Both the position numbers and the translations under genes were made by a program. Positions 27,948-37,344 of a stretch of DNA of 64,000 nucleotides are shown here, piece by piece (positions within the stretch are counted from its first letter, which is position 1; each line of letters opens with the position of its first letter). The DNA comes from Bacteriovoracaceae bacterium (lineage in GTDB: Bacteria; Bdellovibrionota; Bacteriovoracia; Bacteriovoracales; Bacteriovoracaceae). The stretch is taken from positions 1-64,000 of the forward strand of contig JAIPEG010000006.1 in NCBI GenBank assembly GCA_021737405.1, read 5' to 3'. The notes under the pieces were generated by a model, which saw only the letters and a list, made by a program, of their open reading frames with translations, was not told where the DNA came from and made no database searches.

Positions 27948-29378
27948 TTATGGTCTAAAAGGCTTTGAACCATCAAAGCTATAAGTCAGAAAAATTCTAA
28001 AAAGGTAATCTACTTTTGAAAAGCGAGCTAAGAGTCTTTGACTCTGGTTATTGTTAGAAAAGAAAGCATCAGCGGCGTTTGTGAAAACAGGATTTCTTGC
28101 CTTTCTATATTCAAACTCAGGGTTAACCACAAAGTTTCCATAATGAAGAAAACTCCCTACGGCCCCTCTTACAATGCCACCGTGAGATCTTGATTCATCA
28201 GCAGTTCTAAGGGCATTGGCACTCTCACTGTCTCTAAAGACAAAGTGCTTTCCTTGATAGCGAAGGGCCGTGTAGGGAATAAAGTCTTCTTGGACTTCAA
28301 ACCCAAGCTTAAAGCCCGTAGCAATATCTGTCTTTCCAAGCCAATCCTGAAAGTTACCGTTGTAATCAGAGTAGACCGGAAAGAATCCTGGAGTTGTTGT
28401 TTGTTCAAACCAATTGTCAGAGCGGCTTAAGCGCCAAGGGCGTTTTCCGGCCTTGGTTCCAACTATTTCACCTTCAAAAATGAGGCCACTGTTAAGACGA
28501 AAAATTCCATAAAGAGAAGCAGCTTGCTCTAATAGAGAGCCCGTTTCCTCAGATTTAGTGTGGCCGACAGCTCCTAACCAAACCCGGGCCGACTTACTTC
28601 TGTAGTTAGCACCAAATTTATAGCCAAAAGTTGTTCTTCTCTCCCAACGAGTCGCCACTTGATTATTTTGAATATCAAAATTGGGATTAGTTGAGTAGAG
28701 GTAGGTTGCAAGACCAGCTCCAGCGTATACATTAAATCTCTTATCACCGAAAGTTAACTCGAGGCCAGGAATCGTCTTTTCAACCACACTATTATTCCCT
28801 TTTGCAGGAAGAACTGTTGTTGGACCACCTTCAATAAAATAGATGCGAGTGACATCCCAAGTATTAAATTCAACACCAACCTCACCATCAAAGTTAAAGG
28901 GGTAGAAGGCGAGTTGAAGCTGATCAGCGATTTGCCAATTAAGCCTGGTAAACTCGGAATCAATATCAAGACCGAGAGAAGTCCCACCACTAGAGCGCTC
29001 ATCTGTGTTGATTTGAAGATCAACGGTGAAATCAACGGCTGAATACTTATGAAACGCTAAAACTTCAAAGTCTGAAGTTTTATTATTAAAGCGGTTATCC
29101 TCTGGATAAGTTTCAAAACGAGTTCTAAAGTATGTATCGTCTGAGTATTGATAACGAAGGGAAGCGCTTAACTGAACCTGATCTCCAAGCTCTGTTTTCT
29201 TTCCCTTTGAATAGATGAAATCTTCGTAATAAAAAGTTTCGATAAAAAACTTTTTTAATTCCGGAGTTTCTCGATCAATCTCGACTCTTTTCATCGATTG
29301 AATAGTGACGGTGTCTGCCGCAAATAAGGGCAGGGTCGTAAGTAGAGCAAAAGCAGCAGTAATACGTTGGAAATTCAT
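27948..29378 (-). CDS. Outer-membrane beta-barrel protein
   Basis: 476 residues from the ATG at 29378, whose leader (MNFQRITAAFALLTTLPLFA) is a good signal peptide; the frame runs 21 codons further upstream without a binding site. The mature protein is a long series of amphipathic strands with aromatic girdles (LSASLRYQYSDDTYFRTRFE, FTVDLQINTDE, FGYKFGANYRS, FIPYTALRYQGKHFVF) and a C-terminal strand LFRIFLTYSF, typical of a 16-strand or larger porin-type barrel. First gene of the operon that adds two lipoproteins and the NlpC-DTW protein; it may carry substrates released by the nuclease. No named family recognised. Confidence 0.75.
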   Translation of the reverse strand: MNFQRITAAFALLTTLPLFAADTVTIQSMKRVEIDRETPELKKFFIETFYYEDFIYSKGKKTELGDQVQLSASLRYQYSDDTYFRTRFETYPEDNRFNNKTSDFEVLAFHKYSAVDFTVDLQINTDERSSGGTSLGLDIDSEFTRLNWQIADQLQLAFYPFNFDGEVGVEFNTWDVTRIYFIEGGPTTVLPAKGNNSVVEKTIPGLELTFGDKRFNVYAGAGLATYLYSTNPNFDIQNNQVATRWERRTTFGYKFGANYRSKSARVWLGAVGHTKSEETGSLLEQAASLYGIFRLNSGLIFEGEIVGTKAGKRPWRLSRSDNWFEQTTTPGFFPVYSDYNGNFQDWLGKTDIATGFKLGFEVQEDFIPYTALRYQGKHFVFRDSESANALRTADESRSHGGIVRGAVGSFLHYGNFVVNPEFEYRKARNPVFTNAADAFFSNNNQSQRLLARFSKVDYLFRIFLTYSFDGSKPFRP

Positions 29379-29593
29379 CAATATTCTCTCTGAAATTAAA
29401 AGATTTGAGCCGACCTTACCTAGTAAGACGCTGCGTCGCAACGAATTGAATCGACCTTGTAAAAATTCCCAGCATCCTAACGCCTTAGAAATGGAAAAAG
29501 TAGTCAGAATTATTAGGTTTTCATTAGAAAAGTTGCTCTAGGGTGGCTTGGAATTAGATTAAATAACCGTCGTAGAGGATATATCTTTTTTAG

Positions 29594-29608
29594 TTAAGAA
29601 AAACTTAA
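29594..29608. promoter_or_regulatory. LysR-type operator candidate between divergent genes
   Basis: TTAAG-AAAAA-CTTAA is a perfect interrupted palindrome containing the T-N11-A form (TAAGAAAAACTTA) expected for LysR-type regulators. It lies 39 nt before the LysR gene start and in the 268-base region shared with the divergent barrel-nuclease operon. A second small palindrome, GACGC-T-GCGTC, is at 29427-29437, nearer the operon start. Nothing else is seen in this region. Confidence 0.45.
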
Positions 29609-29646
29609 TGTAAGATAGGGAAACGTACTTAAAAAGTGAGGCTTAG

Positions 29647-30528
29647 ATGGCTGGATGGCTAAATTATCATCATTTACTCTATTTTAGGGAGATTGCCTCT
29701 GAAGGCTCTATTGCTGCAGCGGCCCAAAAATTAAAGTTGAGTCCTTCGGCCCTAAGTATGCAGCTTAAAAATCTAGAAGAAACCTTAGGTCACCCGGTCT
29801 TTGAAAGACGATCAAAGAAGTTATTTCTCACTGACTTTGGTCGCCATGCTCTCGAGTACGCTGAGAGGATTCATCGCTTAGGGGATGAGTTGGTTCAAAC
29901 CGTAAATAATGCTTCTTTTAGTGACAAGGCCCTTTTTCGACTTGGTGTGATGAGTGGGCTTCCAAAATCCATGATTGTCGAAATTGTTCAAAAATTGAGG
30001 ACTAATTTTCCAGAAAGTCCTTTTTCTATCTCAGAAGGAAATTTTCTTGATCTCAAGCAAGATCTACTCAATCATGAAATTGATGTCTTATTTGCTAATT
30101 ATGCTCCAGTCGATCAATCAGATCTTTTCTATGTAAAAAACTTTAAGAAGTCTCCTATTTCTCTTTATGGAACTGAAAAATTCTTGCCACTAAAAGAAAA
30201 TTTTCCTAAATCGTTAGAAGGCCAGTCTGTCGTCTTACCCAATAAGCAATCTAAAATGAGAACATCCGTAGAATATTGGTTTCAAAAATTTAATCTTCAC
30301 TATGAGCTTTCGGCGGAGGTACAAGATTCTTCTTTAAAAAAATATCTTGCTCATGCGGGCCTTGGTCTAGTGCCCTTACCTGAGTTTGCTGCAGAGCAAT
30401 TTGTTAAAGAAGGAAAACTCTTTCAAATTGGTCGTCTCGAAGGAGTCTTTGAGGAATATTTCCTCATTATGACAAAACGGATTTTAAAGGTTCCAGCGGC
30501 CGACTTTTTAACGAAGAATTTAAGCTAA
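29647..30528 (+). CDS. LysR-family transcriptional regulator (NhaR-like)
   Basis: 293 residues. Residues ~4-63 are a LysR winged helix-turn-helix with the NhaR-type start WLNYHHLLYFREIASEGSIAAAAQKL and SALSMQLKNLEETLG, then a helical linker and a periplasmic-binding-like effector domain. NhaR regulators respond to sodium, and a marine host is plausible, but the effector pocket cannot be read by eye. The gene is divergent from the barrel-nuclease operon and 11 nt before an SDR gene, so it may control either. A LysR-box-like palindrome lies just upstream at 29594. Confidence 0.85.
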   Translation: MAGWLNYHHLLYFREIASEGSIAAAAQKLKLSPSALSMQLKNLEETLGHPVFERRSKKLFLTDFGRHALEYAERIHRLGDELVQTVNNASFSDKALFRLGVMSGLPKSMIVEIVQKLRTNFPESPFSISEGNFLDLKQDLLNHEIDVLFANYAPVDQSDLFYVKNFKKSPISLYGTEKFLPLKENFPKSLEGQSVVLPNKQSKMRTSVEYWFQKFNLHYELSAEVQDSSLKKYLAHAGLGLVPLPEFAAEQFVKEGKLFQIGRLEGVFEEYFLIMTKRILKVPAADFLTKNLS

Positions 30529-30539
30529 GAGGGTAAGAT

Positions 30540-31193
30540 ATGCATGTTGTGATTACAGGTGGAAATAAAGGGATAGGGCTTTCATTGATAAAAAAATATT
30601 TATCTACTGGAGCAAATGTTACGTCCTTGTGTCGCCAGTCCTCTGCAGATCTTGATGCTACCCAGGCGAAAGTCATCACAGGCATTGATGTTACGAATAG
30701 TGAATCTCTAGAAAATGCTGTGAAAGATTTAGATCCAATTGACCTACTCATCAGTAATGCTGGTCTTTTAATAGGTGATACCTTTGATCATTTCGACCTT
30801 GAAAATATTAATCAACAATTTCAAGTGAACACGTTAGGTCCTTTAAGGCTGGCAAAGGCCTGTGCCCAGAAATTAAAAAGAGGGGCAAAGTATGGCATCA
30901 TCACAAGTCGTATGGGCTCCATTGCTGATAACACTTCTGGTGGTCAATACGGTTATCGTCTCTCAAAGGCAGCGGCCAATGCTGTAGGAAAATCACTTTC
31001 AGAAGACTTTCGCTCCCAAGAAATAACGGTACTCATGCTTCACCCAGGTTATGTAAAGACTGATATGACGGGCGGCCGCGGGCTTATCGATACAGCGGAG
31101 TCAGCTGAGGGGCTTTATAAGATATTAGAGGAAAAAACTCTAGAAAAGACTGGCTCCTTTTGGCACGCATTTGGTGATGAACTCCCCTGGTAG
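30540..31193 (+). CDS. Short-chain dehydrogenase/reductase
   Basis: 217 residues of the SDR fold. The N-terminal TGGNKGIG binds NAD(P), ISNAG follows at ~72, and the catalytic YxxxK is Tyr139/Lys143 (YGYRLSK) with a Ser in SRMGS before it. The C-terminal HPGYVKTDMTGG is characteristic of the sniffer/carbonyl-reductase-like branch. Cytoplasmic oxidoreductase; substrate unknown. It follows the LysR gene after 11 nt and is probably in its operon. GGGTAAG precedes the ATG at fair spacing. Confidence 0.88.
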   Translation: MHVVITGGNKGIGLSLIKKYLSTGANVTSLCRQSSADLDATQAKVITGIDVTNSESLENAVKDLDPIDLLISNAGLLIGDTFDHFDLENINQQFQVNTLGPLRLAKACAQKLKRGAKYGIITSRMGSIADNTSGGQYGYRLSKAAANAVGKSLSEDFRSQEITVLMLHPGYVKTDMTGGRGLIDTAESAEGLYKILEEKTLEKTGSFWHAFGDELPW

Positions 31194-31268
31194 TTAGGCA
31201 TATTTTTCCAAAGACAGTATTTAAATTCTAGTCAAAAAGATCTTTCTTCGATTTTCCGAAAAGAATAT

Positions 31269-33038
31269 ATGTTTAAGTACAAACCTTGGTTCCTTTTGGC
31301 GCTCCTTTCTCTTTTTTTTACTGGATGTCAGCATCCTCTTCGAAACCTTGCTCAAGAAAAGGTCGCTTTTGATGAGGTATATGGAACGACTCAAGGACAG
31401 AGGGTTCGCCTCGTTTATGAGGGAATCATTGAGCATTACGACTCTCTGACAGAAGTTGAAAAATCAGAGTTGGCAAAAGTGACGCTAAAGGATTTCGATG
31501 GTGATAATGCTCTTTTGCCTCTTCCAAGGGTTTTATCTGAACTTGAATTTGATGAACTCTCTAGGGGAGTGGAGCAAAGAGGAAAGGCGCTGCGAGCTTT
31601 TCTTGAGGATCATTACTCGGGCAAAAAGGCTTATTTAAAACAAGGGATTATTCCAAAAGCCGTTCTTGATAGAGTCATTAAAAGAGCTGGCGAAGAAGAT
31701 TGGGAAAAGTTTATTAAGCCTGATAATTTAAACTTTTGGTATGGACCTGATGTGATTAGAGGCCCTCCGTCTGACGAGTTTCCTAATGGGCAATTTTTAG
31801 TGGTGGAAGATAATCCTAGTTTCATTGGGGGAATGGGGGATCTTATTCGAGCTCGGGAAATATTAGATAAATATATGCCGGCCTATTCAAAAGTTACAAA
31901 AAGTGAAGGGCCTGAGAATTTTTATGAAAGACTACTTAGTGATTATAAAAGAAGGGCAAAAAGATTTAAGGGAAAAGCGGTTCTTGTTCAATACATTACG
32001 GCACTTACAGCAGATAACGAAGAGAAGAGAATTCGTGCCTTAATGGAAGAGGCAGGAATCGATGTTGTGTTTGTTAATCCGTATACTAAAAATAGTGGTT
32101 GGAAAGAAAATAAAAAAAGACTAAGAGTTGATGGAGACGATCTTTTTATTGAGACAAGAAGTGAAACTGGAATAATTTCAAAGGAAAAGGTGGGTTATAT
32201 AATTACTAATATGAACCCACAGGACTTAGAGCTAAGTCACGCTGGAAATGAAAAGTATCATATTATGGCCGAAGCAGAATGGGAGCTTGAGCAAAAGGGG
32301 CTTAAGAAAAGTTATCGAGAGGGTCTTCGAAATTTGATGAAGGCCAATCCACAAACGGGTGACATACCTTATAATGAAATAAAAACATTTATAAAAGAGA
32401 ATAGTCCTTATAAGACAAGCTTTGATCAACAACTTGGAATCCCTGGCCTGACAGACCTTACAGCAAAGGGAAAGCTTGGGATCACCAATGGACCAGGGAT
32501 GGAATTTGTAGGTGATAAGGAATTTTATATTTATATTGAAGGCTTTATTCGCTACTACCTTGGTGAAGAGCCTATTTTAAGAAATATGGACACCGGAAGC
32601 TTTGCTCGCATGAACCATGAAGGGCGCGAGGTCATCGATCGACGTGCGCTAAATAAAGTTTTTAAGAAAAAGAATAATTATGTCATAAAAGATGTTATTG
32701 GCCGAGGTGGTGATGCCGTTTGGGTGGGGCCAAAAGTCGCCGATGATATATGGGAAGAAGTTAAGCTAAAAGTGAGTGAAAACCCTGCTCGTTATATTTA
32801 TCAAGAGTTTAATCCGTTATCCACAATGAGTGGTTTTATAGGGGACATTCGTCTTATTAGTGATGTCAGTAAGTCAGGAGTAAAGGTTGCAAATATTCCC
32901 TGGGCAAGAGTGGTTAAAATGGATGGAGATGGAAAGGTGAATATTTCTGCCAATGGCTTTGAAGCGACGGTCCTGGTTAGGAAACTCAGTACTCTTGGAA
33001 CTTGTAATAAGTTATTTCGAAATATACTTCTTCAATAG
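31269..33038 (+). CDS. Lipoprotein with circularly permuted type-2 ATP-grasp domain
   Basis: 589 residues. The leader (MFKYKPWFLLALLSLFFTGC) ends in a lipobox with Cys20. The body matches the circularly permuted ATP-grasp type 2 family: the PLPRVLSELEFDELSRGVEQR start, ALRAFLEDHYSGKK, FLVVEDNPSFIGG, then a C-terminal lobe with VIKDVIGRGGDAVWVGP (phosphate-binding loop) and YIYQEFNPLSTMSG-IGDIRLI, and finally KVNISANGFEATVLV. These enzymes ligate carboxylates to amines using ATP in the cytoplasm. An exported lipoprotein form is unusual because ATP is scarce outside the cell. Alone in its transcription unit. Confidence in the fold is good; activity is unproven. Confidence 0.78.
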   Translation: MFKYKPWFLLALLSLFFTGCQHPLRNLAQEKVAFDEVYGTTQGQRVRLVYEGIIEHYDSLTEVEKSELAKVTLKDFDGDNALLPLPRVLSELEFDELSRGVEQRGKALRAFLEDHYSGKKAYLKQGIIPKAVLDRVIKRAGEEDWEKFIKPDNLNFWYGPDVIRGPPSDEFPNGQFLVVEDNPSFIGGMGDLIRAREILDKYMPAYSKVTKSEGPENFYERLLSDYKRRAKRFKGKAVLVQYITALTADNEEKRIRALMEEAGIDVVFVNPYTKNSGWKENKKRLRVDGDDLFIETRSETGIISKEKVGYIITNMNPQDLELSHAGNEKYHIMAEAEWELEQKGLKKSYREGLRNLMKANPQTGDIPYNEIKTFIKENSPYKTSFDQQLGIPGLTDLTAKGKLGITNGPGMEFVGDKEFYIYIEGFIRYYLGEEPILRNMDTGSFARMNHEGREVIDRRALNKVFKKKNNYVIKDVIGRGGDAVWVGPKVADDIWEEVKLKVSENPARYIYQEFNPLSTMSGFIGDIRLISDVSKSGVKVANIPWARVVKMDGDGKVNISANGFEATVLVRKLSTLGTCNKLFRNILLQ

Positions 33039-33103
33039 GGATATCGAGCATAAAGATTTATTGGTCAATAGACTTCCCCTATAGTGCAAGGTAGTTTTAA
33101 TCC

Positions 33104-34327
33104 ATGACACTTATCAAGAAAGTCCCCATCGTTTCTGAAAATGAGCTTAAATATATTTTATTATTAGCTGCGGTTCAATTTGCTCATATGGTTGATTTTG
33201 TGGTGCTGATGCCTCTTGGTCCGACCTTAATGCAAGACCTCTCTATTACACCTGCTCAATTTGGAACTTTAGTTTCGTCTTATAATTTCTCTGCCGCTAT
33301 TGCAGGTATTCTCTTTGGCTCATTTGCTGATAAATTTGATCGAAAATTTTTATTAATCATGGCGTTGATTGGTTTTACCCTTGGAACCTTTTCGTGTGCA
33401 ATAGCTTCAGATTTTCCATTGTTAATAACGGCGAGAGTCGTCACTGGTGCCTTTGGTGGTATGTTAAATGGATTAATTTTTGCGATTATCAGTGACATTG
33501 TGCCTTTTGAAAGAAGAGGAAAGGCCATGGGTGTTGTGATGAGCTCATTTTCTGTAGCAAGTGTAGTAGGTGTGCCCATCGGACTTGCGATCTCTGATTT
33601 TAGTCATTGGAAATATACTTTTGTCTTCATAGGGACTTTTAGTGTTCTAATTATCATTTTAGCCCAATTAATTTTTCCAAATATTACGGATCATTTAGGA
33701 AAAAATGCGGAGTCTTTCTTCGCTCGTCTTAAAGGCCTTGTTGCTTTTCCAAACTATCGCTTAAGCTTTATGTTTATCTTTCTCGTGAGTGGAAGTATGT
33801 TTCTTTTAATACCCTTTCTTTCTCCCTTCGCGGTGAAGAATATGGGAATTGCCACTACAAATTTGAAGTATATGTATCTCGTCGGTGGAATCTTCACGAT
33901 AATAACAGCGCGAATATTTGGTGTTCTGACCGATAAAGTCGGAGCGATAAAATTATTTACGATCATTGTTTTAGTTTCCTTTGTGCCAATAACTCTTTAT
34001 ACCCATGCTGGTATTATTTCCTTTGTCACTTATTTGGCTTTAGGTTCATTTTTTATGACGATGGTTTCAGGCCGTATGATTCCTTGTATGACTCTCATTT
34101 CTCAAGTTCCTAATTCTAATGATCGCGGTCTTTTCATGAGTGTATTAAATTCTGTTAGGGCCATGGGAAGTGGGACCGCGACTTTCTTTGGTGGCTTAAT
34201 TATTAGTGAATCCGCTTTAGGGAATCTTGTGGGCTTTGATACAGCGGGTTTTTTATCTGTTGGTGTGGGCCTATTGACCGTACTTTTGGCCATACTGATA
34301 AGCCGAAATCTAAAATCCCCTGCATGA
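33104..34327 (+). CDS. MFS transporter (drug/metabolite efflux type)
   Basis: 407 residues with about twelve membrane helices. The signature between helices 2 and 3 is GSFADKFDRKFLL, and helix 5 has VASVVGVPIGLAIS, matching the DHA1-type efflux antiporters (AraJ/Bcr-like). A second, weaker copy of the loop motif, GVLTDKVGAIK, is between helices 8 and 9. It is expected to be an inner-membrane proton-driven exporter. Substrate unknown. It follows the ATP-grasp lipoprotein by 65 nt, possibly in the same unit. Confidence 0.85.
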   Translation: MTLIKKVPIVSENELKYILLLAAVQFAHMVDFVVLMPLGPTLMQDLSITPAQFGTLVSSYNFSAAIAGILFGSFADKFDRKFLLIMALIGFTLGTFSCAIASDFPLLITARVVTGAFGGMLNGLIFAIISDIVPFERRGKAMGVVMSSFSVASVVGVPIGLAISDFSHWKYTFVFIGTFSVLIIILAQLIFPNITDHLGKNAESFFARLKGLVAFPNYRLSFMFIFLVSGSMFLLIPFLSPFAVKNMGIATTNLKYMYLVGGIFTIITARIFGVLTDKVGAIKLFTIIVLVSFVPITLYTHAGIISFVTYLALGSFFMTMVSGRMIPCMTLISQVPNSNDRGLFMSVLNSVRAMGSGTATFFGGLIISESALGNLVGFDTAGFLSVGVGLLTVLLAILISRNLKSPA

Positions 34328-34546
34328 TTAAGGGCTGTAAAGTTTTATAGGCGATTAGTGGACTTGTTTTGTCGGTCGCGTTTTGGGCCTAAGACCCTAC
34401 TTTCTCTTGAATTGCCTTGTATTTTCTTACATCAATAACCAATTTACAATTAAAGAGTGGGCAAGCCTAGCGCTGCATTTGAGAATTTTATATTATAGTC
34501 GAGATCATTTGATGATCATTATTTAAAGTCTAATTTAGGGATATTT

Positions 34547-35923
34547 ATGGTCACCAACAAGTTTAGAAACTTTCTTTTAATTCTCTTATCAGGTGTTTCA
34601 CTTATTTCATGTAATGAAGAAGATAAGAAGTGTAGTGATGAATTTGTGGTCTCTTATCAAAGAATGGGGGATTCATTTGAGGCCCTATATAAACCAAGAT
34701 CGGGTTCATTTGATTTAAAGAACTTGGGTGAGTCGATTGATCTTTTCTTAGCGGATCATAAAGATATAACTTGTACCTATAACGGTAGCAAACTTAACCC
34801 AACGACTGAAGTTCAGGCGATGCGAGGGGCTTTACCCAAGTTAAAAAGAAAGGATATTGAAAGCTTTTTAAAAGTTTTTCCAAAAGTTATTTATGGCGAA
34901 GACAATCGTGAAGAGGTTTCAAACTCCCCAATCGCTTATCAAGCTTGGGCGAGTGGAACCATGGCCCAAATTTCTCAAGATGAATGGGACAGTAATTTTA
35001 ATTTCACTTCAAAAAGTTATGGTGATCAGTTTTCACTCTGCCCTGGAGAGCGCTTCTATAATGAATTAAGCGTTTCTCGCTGTAGTGGTTTTTTAGTGGC
35101 TCCTGACATCGTTGTAACGGCAGGGCATTGTGTTCAAAATGAAAATGACTGTGCAAATTTTAAATGGGTTCTTGATTTTAAAGACGGGGCCACGAAGACA
35201 AGTGCTGAAAAAGTATTTTCCTGTGAAAATATTATTAGTCGTGACTTAAATGATGAAAATTCCCTGGATTATGCTGTCCTTCGTCTGGACCGACCAGTGA
35301 CGGGAAGGAAGTTTTTTAGGATTAGAACTTCAGGAGTCGTCTCCAAAGGAGCGGGACTTGTTCTCATTGGTCATCCATCAGGTCTTTCTACGAAAGTCGC
35401 AGCAGGGGCGATTGTTAGAAGCAGTTCTGCTGATCACTATTTTGAAACTAACACGGATTCATTTGGTGGTAACTCTGGCTCGGCAGTAATTAATGCTGAA
35501 ACTGGAGTTGTTGAAGGTATTTTAGTTCGAGGAGACTCTGATTTTGATATTGTTGATGGCCCTGATGGAAATCGTTGTCGGGTTGAAAGGGTCTGTGCAA
35601 ATGATGGTTGCCAAGGGGAAGAAGTGACCAAAATGACTTCAATAAAAGGCATACCCTTAATTGCTGATCCTACTGCTATCAAGAAAGGCTTTTATAAAGA
35701 CAAAAATTTTCCTACATCTAAAGAAGGTTTGCCACTTGAGTTTTTCACTTACTCATATGGTGGACATTCTCTTGGAGGCCTTAAGTTCTTAGATCGTTGT
35801 GGGGTGCACTTCTATCAAGATGGAAACCCTGAGCTTTGGGAGAATTTCTTTAGTGGTGCTTGTAGTGATGATCAAGGTGTTGATCAGGTTATTAATACCT
35901 TTGGGAATCTCTTTTACCTCTAG
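34547..35923 (+). CDS. Lipoprotein trypsin-like serine protease
   Basis: 458 residues with a lipobox LISC (Cys22). After a ~140-residue helical N-terminal extension the S1-type protease domain starts: His194 (VTAGHC), Asp241 (LDYAVLRLD) and Ser310 (FGGNSGSAV). Three disulfide candidates surround it. The extension may act as a propeptide. Probably a cell-surface or periplasmic protease, third of its kind in the window. The preceding 220 bases hold a GATCAT-TTG-ATGATC palindrome (34503-34517) but no gene. Confidence 0.88.
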   Translation: MVTNKFRNFLLILLSGVSLISCNEEDKKCSDEFVVSYQRMGDSFEALYKPRSGSFDLKNLGESIDLFLADHKDITCTYNGSKLNPTTEVQAMRGALPKLKRKDIESFLKVFPKVIYGEDNREEVSNSPIAYQAWASGTMAQISQDEWDSNFNFTSKSYGDQFSLCPGERFYNELSVSRCSGFLVAPDIVVTAGHCVQNENDCANFKWVLDFKDGATKTSAEKVFSCENIISRDLNDENSLDYAVLRLDRPVTGRKFFRIRTSGVVSKGAGLVLIGHPSGLSTKVAAGAIVRSSSADHYFETNTDSFGGNSGSAVINAETGVVEGILVRGDSDFDIVDGPDGNRCRVERVCANDGCQGEEVTKMTSIKGIPLIADPTAIKKGFYKDKNFPTSKEGLPLEFFTYSYGGHSLGGLKFLDRCGVHFYQDGNPELWENFFSGACSDDQGVDQVINTFGNLFYL

Positions 35924-36024
35924 ATTTGTGGTGATTTGTTCGACATAGGCTAAACCTTGCCGAGTTACGCAGATTCCTAGTCGTTGGCCATAGAAAGTTA
36001 CCAGGTTTCAGGTTATCTTCACTT

Positions 36025-37344
36025 ATGGCCAAAAAGTTTGTTTCAAATAGACTTGGCCGCTTTGCAGAGCTTGGAAAGTCGTTGACCAAGGCCACTGGTC
36101 ACCTGGCCCTTGATAAACTCGGTGATACCATCCATAAAGCGGCTCAAAAGAAAACGGAAGTAGAGAACTTTCATCGCAAGGCCATGGCCGCAAAAGAAAT
36201 CATAAAAAGCATGGGAGAGTTAAAGGGCGCCTTAATGAAGTTAGGGCAAATGCTCTCTATTACTGAAGACCTTATTATCCCCCCAGAGATCTCGAAACTC
36301 TTTACTGAGCTTCAAAAGAATGCTCCCTCTATGAATGATAGAGAGCTCGATCAAGTTTTTAAGGAGAGTTTCAATAAACTGCCAGAGGAGCTTTTTCTAG
36401 ACTTTAATCGAGTCCCTATGGCCGCAGCCTCTATCGGTCAAGTTCATAAGGCCACCTTACATGATGGAACTCATGTCGCGGTAAAGGTTCAGTATCCTAA
36501 AATTGTAAAGGCCATTAAGAATGACTTTGAAAATCTAGAGAGTTTAAAGAAAGTGGTGGCCTTGATTTTTCCTAAAGTTCCAAATATTGATAGCTATCTT
36601 TTTGAACTTAAGAGGTCTCTTGCAGAAGAGTGTGATTATCACAAGGAGAGGGAGTCGATTAATTTCTTTCGCGAAAGTTCTTTTGAAAAGTTTCCTCAAG
36701 TAAAAATCCCGAAAACCTATGAAGAGCTCTCCTCTGGTACGATCTTGACGTTAGAGTTTATGGAAGGGGAGGACTTTATTAAAACAAAGTCATATGACCA
36801 GCAAACAAGAGATTCACTTGGACAGCTATTATATGACTATCATAATTTCTGCTTTTATGAGTTACGCTGCCTCCACACAGACCCGCAATATGGAAACTTT
36901 CTCTTCACAAGGGACACGATCATCTTATTGGACTTTGGCTCTGTGAGGACATTTAATAAAGAATTCGTTGAAGATTATATTGTTCTTCTTAAAAGCATCG
37001 AAGATAAAGATCTTGAAAGATATAGAGAAGTTCTTTTGAAATTTGGTTTCTTTGAAGAGTACGACACTGATGACCTCTTCGCGAATCACCTCGAAATGGT
37101 TCACGAGCTCTATATTCCTTATATTCAGACAGGGAAGCATACTATTCCTAAGGTTAACCCCATCGACTTAGTGAAAGGTTTTGTCGATAAAATTGATCTT
37201 AAGGGACGAAGGAGTCCGCGCGAGGAGTTTCTACTGCTCGATCGCGCACACCTTGGGCTATATACTAAGCTGAGAGGCTGGACAGCCGCCATTGATTGGG
37301 TTGAAACAAAAGTTCAAGGTTGGGAATTATATGAAAATCTTTAG
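36025..37344 (+). CDS. UbiB/ABC1 family atypical kinase
   Basis: 439 residues with the full set of ABC1/UbiB motifs: the KxGQ motif (LMKLGQMLS, ~residue 75), the AAASIGQVHKA Ala-rich loop (~135), VAVKVQYP lysine, HTDPQYGNFLF catalytic region (~287) and LLDFGSV metal-binding DFG (~308). Family members assist ubiquinone or other prenyl-lipid synthesis and transport through an ATPase activity; this one lacks an obvious C-terminal membrane pair. Its last codons overlap the start of msrA by 14 nt, so they are co-translated. Confidence 0.88.
   Translation: MAKKFVSNRLGRFAELGKSLTKATGHLALDKLGDTIHKAAQKKTEVENFHRKAMAAKEIIKSMGELKGALMKLGQMLSITEDLIIPPEISKLFTELQKNAPSMNDRELDQVFKESFNKLPEELFLDFNRVPMAAASIGQVHKATLHDGTHVAVKVQYPKIVKAIKNDFENLESLKKVVALIFPKVPNIDSYLFELKRSLAEECDYHKERESINFFRESSFEKFPQVKIPKTYEELSSGTILTLEFMEGEDFIKTKSYDQQTRDSLGQLLYDYHNFCFYELRCLHTDPQYGNFLFTRDTIILLDFGSVRTFNKEFVEDYIVLLKSIEDKDLERYREVLLKFGFFEEYDTDDLFANHLEMVHELYIPYIQTGKHTIPKVNPIDLVKGFVDKIDLKGRRSPREEFLLLDRAHLGLYTKLRGWTAAIDWVETKVQGWELYENL

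Noticed and set aside
34331-34338. Perfect TAAAGTTT (sigma-28 -35 box); a second copy lies near 49890
   Set aside because: No CCGATAA-like -10 at the 11-nt spacing, so not a complete promoter.
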